The notes under the pieces were generated by a model that did no database searches, had not been told where the DNA came from, and worked only from the letters and a program-made list of their open reading frames with translations. Source: Limnobaculum parvum (GTDB lineage Bacteria; Pseudomonadota; Gammaproteobacteria; Enterobacterales; Enterobacteriaceae). Taken from it: a stretch of DNA of 64,000 nucleotides. Position numbers and translations under genes: made by a program. Below, one piece after another: positions 8,280 through 18,384 of the stretch; position 1 is the first letter of the stretch; the number at the start of each line of letters is the position of its first letter. The stretch is taken from the NCBI RefSeq assembly GCF_003096015.2, contig NZ_CP029185.2:1212001-1276000 (forward strand), in the 5' to 3' direction.

Positions 8280-9799
8280 TTAGGCAACCGCATCAGCGGT
8301 GGTATTTAACATGGCCAAACTTAGGGCTTTTCCTTCGGTAGCGTTGTCATGGGTTAATTCCCCTGACAGCGCACCTTCTCGCATCACCAGAATACGGTCG
8401 GCAAGGCCGAGAACTTCCGGTAAATCACTGGAGGCAAAGACAACGGCAATACCCTGTTTTGCAAGTTCATAAATAACGTTATAGATTTCGTGTTTAGCGC
8501 CAACGTCAATACCGCGCGTAGGTTCATCTAACAAAATCACTTTCATTTCTTCGGATAGCCAGCGACCAAGAATCGCTTTTTGCTGGTTACCACCAGAAAG
8601 ATTCATAATCAGCTGTTCTGCCGACGGGGTTTTGATGTTGAGTTCGCGAATACGCTGTTCAGCGTTGCTGTTTTCCCAATTGTTATTGATTAGGCAGCCT
8701 GCGCTGAGGGTTTTACGCCGAGCGCTGATATTGATATTGTCTTTTACCGAATGTACCGGAATGATACCCTCGGCTTTGCGGTCTTCCGGGCATAACATAA
8801 TGCCCTGAGTGATACCGTCGATGGGGGTAGTGATATTCAGCGTTTTGCCATCCAATTCGACGCTACCGCCAGTAATACGCGTCGCGCCAAATAGCGCTTT
8901 GAGTAATTCACTGCGGCCAGCACCGACTAGGCCGAATAGACCGACGATTTCTCCCCGGCGTACCTGAAAACTAATTGGGTGCTTAACCCCCGGTGCTTTG
9001 ACATTTTTCAGTTCAAAACGGACATCCCCTAATGGACGAGGGCTATAACCATAGATGTCACCAATATCGCGCCCAACCATGGTTTGAACCAGTTCGTCGT
9101 GAGTCAGATTAGGAATGTCGGTAAAGGTTTTCATGTAGCGGCCATCTTTAAACACGGTAATGGCATCGCTAAGGGCGAAGATCTCCTCCATACGGTGCGA
9201 TACATACAGAATGACTCGACCTTCAGCACGCAGCTCGCGAATAACGCGGAATAGCTGTTCAATCTCTCTGGCGGACAGTGAACTGGTTGGTTCATCGAAG
9301 GCAATGATCTTGGCGTTACGCGCCAGTGCCTTAGCTATTTCCACCATCTGCCACTGGCCGATGGAGAGATACTTAAGCGGAGTATTTGGGTCGATATCCA
9401 GTCCCAGATGCTCCAGTTGAATACTTGCCTCATAGTTAAGGATTTTTTATTGACTACGCCGCCTTTGGTCGGCAATTGCCCCAAATAGATATTTTCAGCG
9501 ACGGTCATTTCAGGAATCAAATGCAGTTCCTGATAAATAATGGCGATACCAGAATTCAGGGCATCCATGGTGTTATTGAATTTTACCGGTTGTCCCTTGA
9601 CTCTAATCTCACCCGTGGTTGGGATATAGTTGCCACTGAGTATTTTAAGCAGTGTTGATTTTCCTGCTCCATTCTCTCCCATCAGCGCATGAACCTGACC
9701 TGGGTGACAGTCAAAGCTAATGTTTTGCAGCGCTTTCACGCCTGGAAACGTTTTACTGATTTGACAAAACTCGAGATAAGGTGATTGCAGCGTAGGCAT
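8280..9799 (-). CDS. araG: L-arabinose ABC transporter ATPase AraG, interrupted by a one-base frameshift
   Basis: Double ABC ATPase of the arabinose importer, about 506 residues if repaired. Start is ATG at 9799 ([11 protein letters not shown]) behind AAGGAAC. Domain 1 carries Walker [10 protein letters not shown]; domain 2 carries LSGGNQQK and [10 protein letters not shown]. The frame breaks near 9443-9448, a run of six T on this strand (AAAAAA in the mRNA). Adding one A restores [17 protein letters not shown], which matches E. coli AraG across the junction. All other parts are intact and under apparent selection, so either the base was missed in sequencing, the gene is a very young pseudogene, or slippage on the A-run rescues some protein. 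The first reading is the simplest. Confidence 0.93.
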
Positions 9800-9916
9800 A
9801 ATAAGTTCCTTAATGCTCGTACCACTTATCCGCAGGGGGCGTGTAATTTTAAACGGCCCAAAAGAAGCGACTGACGGAATAAGTATATTTTTCGATAATA
9901 CGGTGTCGTATAAAGA

Positions 9917-9940
9917 GGGCAGATGGTTAACCATCTGCCC
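9917..9940 (-). terminator. Perfect palindrome between araF and araG
   Basis: GGGCAGATGG and CCATCTGCCC form a perfect 10-bp stem with a TTAA loop, 9 bases after the araF stop. The T-run after it is weak. It would suit partial termination or 3'-end protection that keeps the binding protein more abundant than the membrane parts, as known for other PBP-dependent operons; this is inference. Confidence 0.65.
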
Positions 9941-9949
9941 GATGGACCA

Positions 9950-10930
9950 TTACAGACCTTTCTTTTTCAGCTCAGCTTTGAAGTTGTCGCGCGTAATCAG
10001 GACTACGTCGGTAACTTCAGTGAATTTAGCTGGCTCAACACCTTTGGTTTCCCAGTTGTAGAGCATTTCAATACTCTTATAGCCGTGTACGTCCGGGCTT
10101 GGTAACAGCGAGCCATAGAAACCAGTAGCATTAGCTTTTGATAGCTCATTGACCGCATCTACCCCGTTGATACCGATACCGATAACGTTTTCAGGTTTGA
10201 AATTTTGACCTTCTGTTGCACGTACTCCACCTAAAATGGTGTTGTCGTTAAAGCCAACAATCAGCCAGTTTTTCACTTCCGGATGTTGCACTAACATGGA
10301 GTTAGCCGCATCGAAAGCCCCTGGGATATCGTTTGATTTGGTTGGAACCTGATAAATTTGCTTCTCAGGGAAGCCAGCGGCTTTCAGTGCTTCCATAGAG
10401 CCCGCTGTGCGGCGACGAGCGGTATCCAGTTCGTTAGAGGTAATAGCCATTACACCCGTCTCGGCTACGTTCCACTTACGCTTGCTCATCTCTTTCCACA
10501 GTTCTTCACCCTGACGCTCACCAATTTTGGTCGCAGCCATCATCACTAGAGGTACCGTATCCATCGGTTTACCTTTAGCGTTAACGAACTGGTCGTCAAC
10601 GGTAATCACTTTCAGGTTATAGCTCTTGGCTTTAGCGATAATTGCCGGCCCTAATTTCGGGTCAGGTGTACAAATAACAAAACCTTTTGCGCCATTAGCC
10701 GCTAGGCTATCGATAGCATTTAGGGTTTTTTCACCGTCTGGAACGGCAATTTTAATGACGTCAAAACCGAGGTCTTTACCTGCTTTATCAGCAAATGCCC
10801 ACTCGGTTTGGAACCAAGGTTCTTCAGGTTGTTTAACCAGAAAGCCGAGCTTCATCGTTTCAGCGATAGCTGAATGTGACATAATCGCCGACAATCCTAC
10901 AACAGCAAGGGCCTTAGTAAATTTATGCAT
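9950..10930 (-). CDS. araF: L-arabinose-binding periplasmic protein AraF
   Basis: A 326-residue periplasmic binding protein, near the 329 of E. coli AraF. The signal peptide is residues 1-23, ending AIA. The mature protein begins with MKLGFLVKQPEEPWFQTEW, the AraF sugar-site region, and has MVMMAATKIGERQG, ARRRTAGSMEAL and NDNTILGGVRATEG, all family-specific. It is the first gene of the leftward araFGH-araC unit and faces araB across a 389-bp control region. It delivers L-arabinose to the AraGH membrane complex. Confidence 0.96.
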   Translation of the reverse strand: MHKFTKALAVVGLSAIMSHSAIAETMKLGFLVKQPEEPWFQTEWAFADKAGKDLGFDVIKIAVPDGEKTLNAIDSLAANGAKGFVICTPDPKLGPAIIAKAKSYNLKVITVDDQFVNAKGKPMDTVPLVMMAATKIGERQGEELWKEMSKRKWNVAETGVMAITSNELDTARRRTAGSMEALKAAGFPEKQIYQVPTKSNDIPGAFDAANSMLVQHPEVKNWLIVGFNDNTILGGVRATEGQNFKPENVIGIGINGVDAVNELSKANATGFYGSLLPSPDVHGYKSIEMLYNWETKGVEPAKFTEVTDVVLITRDNFKAELKKKGL

Positions 10931-11183
10931 ATGTTCTATCTCTCCTGTACTTGGTCTATATAGCCTAATTGGCTGTCTTTATGTTATTGACTCAGCGAGA
11001 TCTACTATTGTTATAACAACGAATTTGCATTTAACACGCGTGTTTAAGCTCGTTTTTATGCAATCCATAACAAAGTGGCGTAAGTTTTAACGTTTATTTG
11101 ATATGAGTTTTTAGAGCGCCATCACAATTGAGAATTACAGCAATATTGTTCATATATTCAGTGAAAAAGTGATGCATTTTGAT

Positions 11184-11276
11184 TTTGAAGTAGATCACAC
11201 TCCACCTTAAGAAAGCAGAATTGTGCATATATCTAGCTAATGCATCCTCGCCGATTTGATGGGATTTTTTTATGGT
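11184..11276 (+). promoter_or_regulatory. araBAD control region: CRP-like site, AraC-like half-sites I1/I2, promoter
   Basis: Three elements have the spacing of E. coli pBAD. A CRP-like TTTGA-N6-TCACA lies at 11184-11199. Two AraC-type half-sites (consensus TAGC-N7-TCCATA) lie at 11213-11229 (AAGC-N7-TGCATA) and 11234-11250 (TAGC-N7-TCCTCG), offset by exactly 21 bp. The centre of the CRP site is about 30 bp from the centre of I1. A poor -35 (about 11248-11253) overlaps the second half-site, and TATGGT at 11271-11276 follows after 17 bp, as expected for AraC-dependent activation. The araB start is at 11320. The same region must also hold the leftward araF promoter. Confidence 0.6.
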
Positions 11277-11319
11277 ATCCCCAAACAAAAATCACCATTA
11301 ATTCGTATATGAGGTTTTT

Positions 11320-12996
11320 ATGTCAAAAGGCGCTATTGCTCTTGGGCTTGACTTCGGTAGTGACTCTGTTCGCGCTTTGGCTGTTGATTGCATAGAAGGC
11401 TCCGAGATTGCAACCGAAGTCGTCTATTACCCTCGCTGGAAGCAGGGGTTATTTTGTAAACCCTCTGATAATCAGTTCCGCCATCATCCTCAGGACTATA
11501 TTGAGTCGATGGAGCAGGCAATTAAGGCCGTCGTTGCGCTGCTGACGCCGGAACAGCGTAAAAGTATTGTAGGTATTGGTGTTGATACGACGGGGTCAAC
11601 GCCAGCGCCAATTGATAATGAAGGGCGAGTATTAGCGTTACGCCCTGAGTTTGCCGATAACCCGAATGCGATGTTCGTGTTATGGAAAGACCACACCGCC
11701 ATTGAAGAAGCAGAAGAAATTAACCGTCTGTGCCATAGCGGTAAGTTTGATGACTATACCCGCTATATTGGTGGTATTTATTCATCGGAATGGTTCTGGG
11801 CCAAAATTTTGCACGTTTCCCGTGCGGATGCCGCGGTACGCAGCGCGGCAACGTCGTGGGTTGAACTGTGCGACTGGGTACCTGCATTATTAAGCGGTAC
11901 GCAGGCACCAACGAATCTTAAACGTAGCCGTTGTGCTGCGGGTCATAAAGCATTGTGGCATATGGACTGGAATGGTTTGCCACCGAGCGATTTCCTTCAG
12001 GCATTAGATCCTATTCTGGTTAATGATCTGACTTATCCTATGTTTACTGAAACGCACACCGCTGAGAAACCGGTAGGGCAAATCACTAAAGAGTGGGCTG
12101 AACGTCTGGGTTTGCCAGAAAACGTGATGATCTCTGGTGGTGAGTTTGACTGCCATATGGGTGCCGTGGGTGCTGGCGCACAACCTTATACGCTGGTGAA
12201 AGTGATTGGTACTTCCACCTGTGACATTCTGCTGGCGGATTATGAACTGGTGGGCGATCGTGCCGTTGCTGGCATTTGTGGTCAGGTGGACGGTAGCGTT
12301 ATCCCGGGGCTTATCGGTATGGAGGCCGGACAGTCTGCATTTGGTGACATGTACGCTTGGTTTAGTCGCTTGCTGGCATGGCCGCTTAATCATGCGGCAG
12401 CACAGAACCCTGAGTTAGCGCCAGCGCTGAAGCAAATCGAATCTAATTTGTTACCTGCTTTAACCGAAGCTTGGGCCCAGCAAACCTCACTGGACAAACT
12501 TCCTGTGGTGCTTGACTGGTTCAATGGCCGTAGAACACCGTTTGCCAATCAGCGCCTGAAAGGTGTTATCACGGATTTGAACTTAGGTACCGACGCACCA
12601 ACTCTGTTTGGTGGATTCATTGCCTCTACGGCATTTGGTGCTCGCGCCATTATGGAGTGCTTTGTCAATCAGGATATCCCTGTGGAAAACGTACTGGCAT
12701 TAGGCGGTATTGCCCGCAAATCTCCGGTGATCATGCAGGTTTGTACCGATGTAATGAATCGCCCACTGCAAATCGTTGAATCCGACCAGTGCTGTGCGCT
12801 GGGAGCCGCCATTTTTGCAGCGGTTGCCGCCGGTGTTTATGACACTATTCAGGATGCTCAACAAAACATGGCCAGCCCGATTGAACGCACGCTGACGCCA
12901 GATCCTCAGCGTGCTGCACAGTATGAAAAACTTTATCAGCGTTATCAGCAATGGAGTCAGGTTGCAGAACCTTGCTATGCAGCCAAAGCAGAATAA
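11320..12996 (+). CDS. araB: Ribulokinase AraB
   Basis: A 558-residue FGGY-family kinase (E. coli AraB 566) that phosphorylates L-ribulose to L-ribulose 5-phosphate in the cytoplasm. The N-terminal phosphate loop ([16 protein letters not shown]) and [15 protein letters not shown] are clear. The region with [16 protein letters not shown] is the sugar-site stretch, and [15 protein letters not shown] is the C-terminal ATP-site signature. GAGG precedes the ATG. First gene of araBAD, 58 bases from araA. Confidence 0.96.
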   Translation: MSKGAIALGLDFGSDSVRALAVDCIEGSEIATEVVYYPRWKQGLFCKPSDNQFRHHPQDYIESMEQAIKAVVALLTPEQRKSIVGIGVDTTGSTPAPIDNEGRVLALRPEFADNPNAMFVLWKDHTAIEEAEEINRLCHSGKFDDYTRYIGGIYSSEWFWAKILHVSRADAAVRSAATSWVELCDWVPALLSGTQAPTNLKRSRCAAGHKALWHMDWNGLPPSDFLQALDPILVNDLTYPMFTETHTAEKPVGQITKEWAERLGLPENVMISGGEFDCHMGAVGAGAQPYTLVKVIGTSTCDILLADYELVGDRAVAGICGQVDGSVIPGLIGMEAGQSAFGDMYAWFSRLLAWPLNHAAAQNPELAPALKQIESNLLPALTEAWAQQTSLDKLPVVLDWFNGRRTPFANQRLKGVITDLNLGTDAPTLFGGFIASTAFGARAIMECFVNQDIPVENVLALGGIARKSPVIMQVCTDVMNRPLQIVESDQCCALGAAIFAAVAAGVYDTIQDAQQNMASPIERTLTPDPQRAAQYEKLYQRYQQWSQVAEPCYAAKAE

Positions 12997-13054
12997 TGCT
13001 GTACTGAATTTTGAATTAGCCTGCTGAAAAGCAGGCTCTCTATTAGGAGTTTAT

Positions 13055-14557
13055 ATGAACGTCTTTAATCAGTTAGAAGTTTGGTTTGTTATCGGTAGTC
13101 AGCATCTGTATGGGCCAAAAACGTTGCAACAGGTGAGTCATCAGGCTCAAGAAGTGGTCGATGGCTTAAATCAACACGCAGGATTACCGATCAAGTTAGT
13201 GATCAAACCGCTGGCGACTACGCCGGATGAGATTACAAACCTGTGCCGGGAGGCGAATTATGCACAAAGTTGTGTGGGTATCGTCACTTGGTTACACACT
13301 TTCTCTCCTGCCAAAATGTGGATCGCCGGTTTAAGCCAACTGGAAAAGCCGTTATTACAATTACATACCCAATACAGCAATGAAATTCCATGGGGTACCA
13401 TTGATATGGACTTCATGAACTTGAACCAAACCGCCCACGGTGGTCGCGAGTTCGGTTTCATTGGTGCACGCATGCGTAATGAGTACACCGCGGTTGTGGG
13501 TTCATGGAAAGATAAAGAAGTACATCACAAACTAAACCGCTGGATGCGTGTTGCTGCCGGTATTTATGAAAGCAAAAACCTAAAAGTCGCACGCTTTGGT
13601 GACAATATGCGTGAAGTGGCGGTAACCGAAGGTAATAAGGTTTCTGCACAGATCAAATTTGGTTATGCGGTAAACGGCTACGCCTTAGGTGATTTGGTAT
13701 CCGTAGTGGATGCCGTGTCTAAAGGTGAGATTGATGCGCTGGTTGAAGAGTATGAAGCGACCTACCGTCTGACTGATGTGGTCAAAGTTAATGGTGCTAA
13801 ACGCAGTAACTTGCTGGACGCTGCCCGTATTGAGCTGGGCCTGAAGAAATTTCTGGAGCAGGGTAAATTTGGTGCTTTTACCACCACGTTTGAAAACCTG
13901 TATGGTTTAAAACAACTGCCGGGGTTGTCGGTTCAGCGTTTAATGCAACAAGGCTATGGTTTTGGCGCAGAAGGCGACTGGAAAACTGCGGCTCTGCTAC
14001 GCATTATGAAAGTAATGGCAAGCGGTATGAAGGGCGGAACGTCCTTTATGGAAGATTACACCTACAACTTTGCAGCCGGTAACGATCTGGTATTAGGTTC
14101 CCACATGCTGGAAGTTTGTCCATCTATCGCCAGCGAAGAAAAACCGTTGCTGGATGTACAGCATCTAGGTATCGGCGGTAAAGACGATCCAGCTCGACTG
14201 ATTTTCTCTGCTCCAGCAGGGCCAGCGCTGAATGCCAGCCTGATTGATATGGGCGACCGTTTCCGCCTGCTGGTAAATACAGTTGATACCGTTAAACCGC
14301 CACACGATCTGCCTAAGCTCCCTGTTGCTCATGCCGTTTGGAAAACCCATCCATCGCTGGACGTGGCGGTTGAAGCCTGGATTTTAGCCGGTGGCGCGCA
14401 CCATACGGTGTTCACTCAGGCGCTGGATGTTGATCATCTGCGTATCTATGCTGAAATGTGCGGCATAGAGATGTTGGTGATCGATCAAGGTACTGAGATC
14501 CCAGCGTTTAAGAACGAGATTCGCTGGAATGAGGTTTATTACAAGTTGTGTCGCTAA
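13055..14557 (+). CDS. araA: L-arabinose isomerase AraA
   Basis: A 500-residue, Mn-dependent isomerase converting L-arabinose to L-ribulose, the same length as E. coli AraA. Landmarks: [13 protein letters not shown] at the N-terminus, [13 protein letters not shown], the metal/substrate region around [12 protein letters not shown] and [12 protein letters not shown], and [11 protein letters not shown] near the C-terminus. TAGGAG lies before the ATG. Second gene of araBAD; the 168-bp gap to araD holds two hairpins. Confidence 0.97.
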   Translation: MNVFNQLEVWFVIGSQHLYGPKTLQQVSHQAQEVVDGLNQHAGLPIKLVIKPLATTPDEITNLCREANYAQSCVGIVTWLHTFSPAKMWIAGLSQLEKPLLQLHTQYSNEIPWGTIDMDFMNLNQTAHGGREFGFIGARMRNEYTAVVGSWKDKEVHHKLNRWMRVAAGIYESKNLKVARFGDNMREVAVTEGNKVSAQIKFGYAVNGYALGDLVSVVDAVSKGEIDALVEEYEATYRLTDVVKVNGAKRSNLLDAARIELGLKKFLEQGKFGAFTTTFENLYGLKQLPGLSVQRLMQQGYGFGAEGDWKTAALLRIMKVMASGMKGGTSFMEDYTYNFAAGNDLVLGSHMLEVCPSIASEEKPLLDVQHLGIGGKDDPARLIFSAPAGPALNASLIDMGDRFRLLVNTVDTVKPPHDLPKLPVAHAVWKTHPSLDVAVEAWILAGGAHHTVFTQALDVDHLRIYAEMCGIEMLVIDQGTEIPAFKNEIRWNEVYYKLCR

Positions 14558-14579
14558 TATTTGGATATAGCGTAAGTGT

Positions 14580-14657
14580 CGTCGTTAGTTATATTGAGTC
14601 AGACTCGGCATAGTACTAATGACGAACGGCAAGCCCTTGGCATTGATGTCAGGGGCT
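14580..14657 (+). other. Two hairpins in the araA-araD spacer
   Basis: Hairpin 1: CGTCGTTAGT (14580-14589) pairs with ACTAATGACG (14615-14624), with a smaller GAGTC/GACTC inside. Hairpin 2: AGCCCTTG (14632-14639) pairs with CAGGGGCT (14650-14657). They could trim or attenuate araD expression relative to araBA, a role known for the spacer in related enterobacteria. No clear T-tract follows, so full termination is not expected. Confidence 0.5.
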
Positions 14658-14725
14658 ATCCTCTTTCAGTCGTCAGTTGAATTTAACTGCTCATTTAGAA
14701 AGAAAAGGTTAAAAGGCAAAACAAT

Positions 14726-15421
14726 ATGTATCAGCAACTGAAGAAACAGGTTTTAGAGGCCAATCTGGCGTTGCCCCGTCATCATTTAGTGACCTTTACT
14801 TGGGGAAATGTCAGCGGAGTCGATCGTGAGCGCGGTGTGATCGTGATTAAGCCGTCAGGTGTTGAGTATGAGCATATGACCGCTGACGATATGGTGGTAG
14901 TGAGTCTGGAAACCGGGAAGGTTGTAGAAGGAAGCAAAAAACCTTCATCGGATACAGAAACCCATTTAGCGCTGTATCGGGCATTCCCTGAAATTGGTGG
15001 AATTGTACATACTCACTCTCGCCACGCCACGATTTGGGCGCAGGCTGGACGTGATTTATCCGCATGGGGAACCACCCACGCAGATTATTTCTATGGTCCA
15101 ATTCCTTGCACCAGAAGAATGACACCGGAAGAAATCGCCGGGGAATATGAGTTAGAAACCGGTCATGTGATTATCGAAACCTTCAAATCACGGGGTATTA
15201 GCGCTAAAGATATTCCGGCGGTGTTGGTTAACTCTCATGGGCCTTTTGCCTGGGGAGCCGATCCGGATAATGCGGTGCACAACGCCGTGGTACTGGAAGA
15301 GATTGCCTATATGAATCTGTTTACCCGCCAGCTAACGCCAGATTTAGGTGAAATGCAGCAGGAGCTGTTGGATAAACATTATCTGCGTAAGCATGGTAAG
15401 AATGCTTATTACGGGCAGTAA
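14726..15421 (+). CDS. araD: L-ribulose-5-phosphate 4-epimerase AraD
   Basis: A 231-residue class II aldolase-like, Zn-dependent epimerase that makes D-xylulose 5-phosphate, the exit point of the pathway. Length equals E. coli AraD. Zn-binding histidines are in [14 protein letters not shown] (about 95 and 97) and in [11 protein letters not shown] (about 171). [11 protein letters not shown] and KPSGVEY are the substrate-phosphate site motifs. It is the last gene of araBAD and is followed by a strong terminator. Confidence 0.96.
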   Translation: MYQQLKKQVLEANLALPRHHLVTFTWGNVSGVDRERGVIVIKPSGVEYEHMTADDMVVVSLETGKVVEGSKKPSSDTETHLALYRAFPEIGGIVHTHSRHATIWAQAGRDLSAWGTTHADYFYGPIPCTRRMTPEEIAGEYELETGHVIIETFKSRGISAKDIPAVLVNSHGPFAWGADPDNAVHNAVVLEEIAYMNLFTRQLTPDLGEMQQELLDKHYLRKHGKNAYYGQ

Positions 15422-15441
15422 TCACCGTACCTGAGCAATGA

Positions 15442-15475
15442 AAAGAGGCTGTCATGGAAATGACAGCCTCTTTCT
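15442..15475. terminator. Bidirectional terminator between araD and ampG
   Basis: AAAGAGGCTGTCA pairs perfectly with TGACAGCCTCTTT around a 6-nt loop. A and T tracts flank it, so it can serve both convergent genes. Confidence 0.85.
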
Positions 15476-15498
15476 TTATTTTTTATCCCAGCATTTAA

Positions 15499-16983
15499 CT
15501 AGTTGGTCTTCAATTGTTCTTTTTTGATTGAATAATAATCCAACCAACAACCTATCAATATGCCCATTAGGCACAGAAACCCGCCAATAATTAACAGTGC
15601 TTCTTTAAGGTAATAGAAAGTACTGAATTCAGTCGCGGACCAGAATAGTAAGACCAGCCATAATCCCAACATACTTGCCCCCGCAGTGACTAATCGAATC
15701 GCTGATTGGTACTGATGGGAGAAATGTATTCGGGGCATAAAGCTATCCGTTTGCTGGGTATGTTCCAACGTCTGACGGCATATCGCCAGCAGTAGCAGAC
15801 CGGGAACCGCCATCACAATGGTAAACAGGTAGAACAGCGGCCAGTTGTAATGCTCGACAAACCAGCCAGCGACGGGACCGACGTAGACGCGACCAACGGC
15901 GGATAACGCCGAGAGCAGGGCAAATTGGGTGGCAGAGAATGATTTATTACACAGCGTCATCAGAAGGGCAACAAACGCTGCGGTACCCATCCCTCCACAC
16001 AGATTTTCAAGGAAAATCGCGCTACCCATAGTAATAATGCTTTTATCGGTTACTGCCAAAATCCAATAGCCAAAATTGGATACCGCCTGCAAAATACCGA
16101 ACAGCATCAGCGAGCGAAACAACGTTAGCCGTTGCATCAGAATACCGCCAATCAGAACCCCAATAATAGTGGCGAGCAGGCCCAGAGTTTTATTTACCAG
16201 ACCGACTTCACCGGCGTTAAAGCCTAGGCCACGGATCAGGAATGTAGTGCTCAGGCTACCGGCGAAGGCATCACCCATTTTATACAGCACGATCAGTAAT
16301 AGAATCAGCCAGGCATTGTTGCGGCCAAAGAAATCTTTTAGCGGCTCAATCACTGCTTGTTCAATGGTTTTTGGCGTTGAGGCTATCGTTTCAGGTTCTT
16401 TTGCCCATAATGTGGCGATAATACCAACCACCATTAGCAAGGCCATCAGCCAATAGGTAGCGCGCCAGCCTAAATAATAATGAGCAATCCACAGCGCCAG
16501 TCCACCAGAAACTAACATGGCTAAACGGTAGCCTAATACCGAAATAGCAGCACCATTTCCCCGCTGGTCTGCTGGTAGTACATCGGTTTTATAGGCGTCA
16601 AAAACAATGTCCTGAGAGGCGGAGAAAAAGGCAATCATTACCGCCAAAGCCGCCATCAGCCATAAATCGTGTTGAGGGTTCAGGCAACCAATAGCAAAAA
16701 TCAAAATAACCAGAGCGACTTGGGTTAGCAGCATCCAGCCACGACGGCGACCAAGGAATGGCAGACTGTAGCGATCCATCAACGGTGACCAGAGAAACTT
16801 AAAAACGTAGGCCTGCCCAACTAAAGAGAAAAAACCAATGGTGGTTAAATCCAGTCCAGCTACGGTCATCCAGGCTTGCAGGGTACCGGAGGTTAGCGCG
16901 AGAGGAAGACCTGATGCAAAGCCAAGCAGCAGCAATATCGCGGTATTACGCTGAGTAAACGCTTTAAAATAGTGATTAGTCAT
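15499..16983 (-). CDS. ampG: Muropeptide permease AmpG
   Basis: A 494-residue MFS-fold inner-membrane permease that imports GlcNAc-anhydro-muropeptides for cell-wall recycling and thereby affects AmpC induction in species that have ampR-ampC. It is close to the E. coli length (491). Landmarks include LLLGFASGLPLALTSGTLQAW at the start, the FLWSPLMDRY loop, SASQDIVFDAYKTDVL, and LLMTLCNKSFSATQFALLSA. It has about 12-14 hydrophobic segments. It follows yajG on the same strand, as in E. coli, with a hairpin right before its start. Confidence 0.96.
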   Translation of the reverse strand: MTNHYFKAFTQRNTAILLLLGFASGLPLALTSGTLQAWMTVAGLDLTTIGFFSLVGQAYVFKFLWSPLMDRYSLPFLGRRRGWMLLTQVALVILIFAIGCLNPQHDLWLMAALAVMIAFFSASQDIVFDAYKTDVLPADQRGNGAAISVLGYRLAMLVSGGLALWIAHYYLGWRATYWLMALLMVVGIIATLWAKEPETIASTPKTIEQAVIEPLKDFFGRNNAWLILLLIVLYKMGDAFAGSLSTTFLIRGLGFNAGEVGLVNKTLGLLATIIGVLIGGILMQRLTLFRSLMLFGILQAVSNFGYWILAVTDKSIITMGSAIFLENLCGGMGTAAFVALLMTLCNKSFSATQFALLSALSAVGRVYVGPVAGWFVEHYNWPLFYLFTIVMAVPGLLLLAICRQTLEHTQQTDSFMPRIHFSHQYQSAIRLVTAGASMLGLWLVLLFWSATEFSTFYYLKEALLIIGGFLCLMGILIGCWLDYYSIKKEQLKTN

Positions 16984-16992
16984 AGAGTCAGA

Positions 16993-17018
16993 AACCCCTG
17001 CTGGTTTGAGCAGGGGTT
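16993..17018 (-). terminator. Hairpin between yajG and ampG
   Basis: AACCCCTGC pairs with GCAGGGGTT, immediately before the ampG start. There is no T-run on the minus strand, so it may limit ampG translation or be an mRNA-processing hairpin instead of a full terminator. Confidence 0.45.
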
Positions 17019-17027
17019 GGTACTGGA

Positions 17028-17624
17028 TTAACCGCGTGCATTTTGACGGATAAAGTCGCTGATACTGGTATCCTGCGCCATTTCATTAATCATATCGGTT
17101 AACGCCTCATTGATAACGTCCTCGATGTTTTTATTGCTGGCGGTGAAGGCACCTTTAGTATTGTGGGTTGTGCGGAAGTTTTTAGTCTGCTGTTGACCAT
17201 TTTTTGCTTGGCTGACAATAGAGATATCCACTTTGGTGGCGATGTTATAACGTAAATCACCTTCCTGAACATCAGCGAACAGGTTATTGATAATAATCTG
17301 CACGTTAACGCTGCCATCCGAGCCTACCATATAACCACGGGCGCGCAGTTGTTTTTCCAGCGCTTCTTGCAGCAGGAAACGCATATCCCGTGATGGGGTT
17401 AAGGTTAACAGTTGACCATCGCGATTCACTTTGGCAAGCGCGTTATCCTGACGCTGATCGGCGCTGGTGATACTGATGGTTGCACCCATCAGCGATGGGT
17501 CTTGCTGAGGAAGGTTCATGGTTGGATTGATATTCAATGTGGTATCCGGACGGGCACAGCCAGCCAGAATAAATAGCGCCATTAACGGAAACAGGATGCG
17601 CTGTGGCAGAGTTATTTTTTTCAC
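17028..17624 (-). CDS. yajG: YajG family lipoprotein
   Basis: A 198-residue lipoprotein (E. coli YajG 192). The signal ends in the lipobox LAGC with Cys23 and Ala at +2, so outer-membrane sorting is predicted. The body contains the YajG-type segments ISITSADQRQDNALAKVNRDG and LEKQLRARGYMVGSDGSVNVQ. Its function is not established. It lies upstream of ampG on the same strand, the conserved enterobacterial order, and likely shares its promoter with ampG. Confidence 0.93.
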   Translation of the reverse strand: MKKITLPQRILFPLMALFILAGCARPDTTLNINPTMNLPQQDPSLMGATISITSADQRQDNALAKVNRDGQLLTLTPSRDMRFLLQEALEKQLRARGYMVGSDGSVNVQIIINNLFADVQEGDLRYNIATKVDISIVSQAKNGQQQTKNFRTTHNTKGAFTASNKNIEDVINEALTDMINEMAQDTSISDFIRQNARG

Positions 17625-18072
17625 GGTAAACCTTTTAAATTCAATTTATTATCCATGTGCCGCTTCGATGATGGTGTCATCAATGAATACCTGAGCCTAA
17701 TCAGAGGTCAGAGCGGCTTGTGAGTTGGTTTAGTCACCTGCATTGTTAATCATACTGCCGAGATAAACCGTGGTACAAATAAGACCAACGCCTATCATAT
17801 CATTGCTCTGGTGATGAGGAAGAGGGGAAATGATAATATCACGCAGGTTAATCTGCTTTTGGGTGCAATTACCCGCCGCTTGGTTAATCGTTCATTCAGA
17901 TAGGATGCTGTAAATTAGCAATGGAGACTCATCATTGGGTACCATTTGAATAAAAGATCGCTTTTCTCAGGCAAAATCATAGAGGGTGTACTTTAATTGC
18001 AGGGACAATAAAAATGTCGATGCTTAATAAAGTAAAAATGAATCATCAGAAAGCCAGTTGGGTAAGAAGGTA
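17625..18072. other. 448-bp divergent intergenic region, yajG / bolA
   Basis: Holds the promoters of the leftward yajG-ampG unit and of bolA. I see no clear gene, RNA or repeat. By analogy with E. coli a stationary-phase (sigma-S type) bolA promoter is expected, but I cannot place it with confidence. Confidence 0.5.
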
Positions 18073-18384
18073 ATGATGAAAGAGATTATCAAAAGTAAAT
18101 TAGCGGTGCTGGATCCCGTGTTTATTGAGGTGGTTAACGAAAGCGATCGGCATAATGTGCCCGCGGGTTCAGAGAGCCATTTTAAGGTGGTTATTGTCAC
18201 CGATCGTTTTGAAGGACAGCGTTTGTTGGCTCGCCATCGTGTGATTTATCAACTGTTAGCACAGGAGATGCAGCAGCCGATCCATGCCTTGGCTTTGCAT
18301 ACCTATACGCCAGATGAGTGGCAGAAACAGCAGGATTACGTGCCAGATTCACCTGAGTGCCGCGGCGGTAGCCGTTTTTCGTAG
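18073..18384 (+). CDS. bolA: BolA family transcriptional/Fe-S regulator
   Basis: A 103-residue BolA protein. The family core is plain: [45 protein letters not shown], and [13 protein letters not shown]. His in the RHNVP and HALALHTY segments is the Fe-S partner site used with monothiol glutaredoxins. BolA proteins affect cell shape and biofilm and partner GrxD. I start at 18073 (MMKEIIKSK), like E. coli MMIRERIEEK. AAGAAGG sits 2 bases before the first ATG and 5 before the second (18076), so 18076 may be the real start. A longer TTG frame at 18058 is unlikely. The gene precedes tig, as in E. coli. Confidence 0.93.
   Translation: MMKEIIKSKLAVLDPVFIEVVNESDRHNVPAGSESHFKVVIVTDRFEGQRLLARHRVIYQLLAQEMQQPIHALALHTYTPDEWQKQQDYVPDSPECRGGSRFS

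Noticed and set aside
10931..11183. AraC half-sites for araF in the left part of the control region
   Set aside because: A TCCATA at 11064 lacks the TAGC partner, and no 21-bp pair was found; not strong enough to list as a feature.
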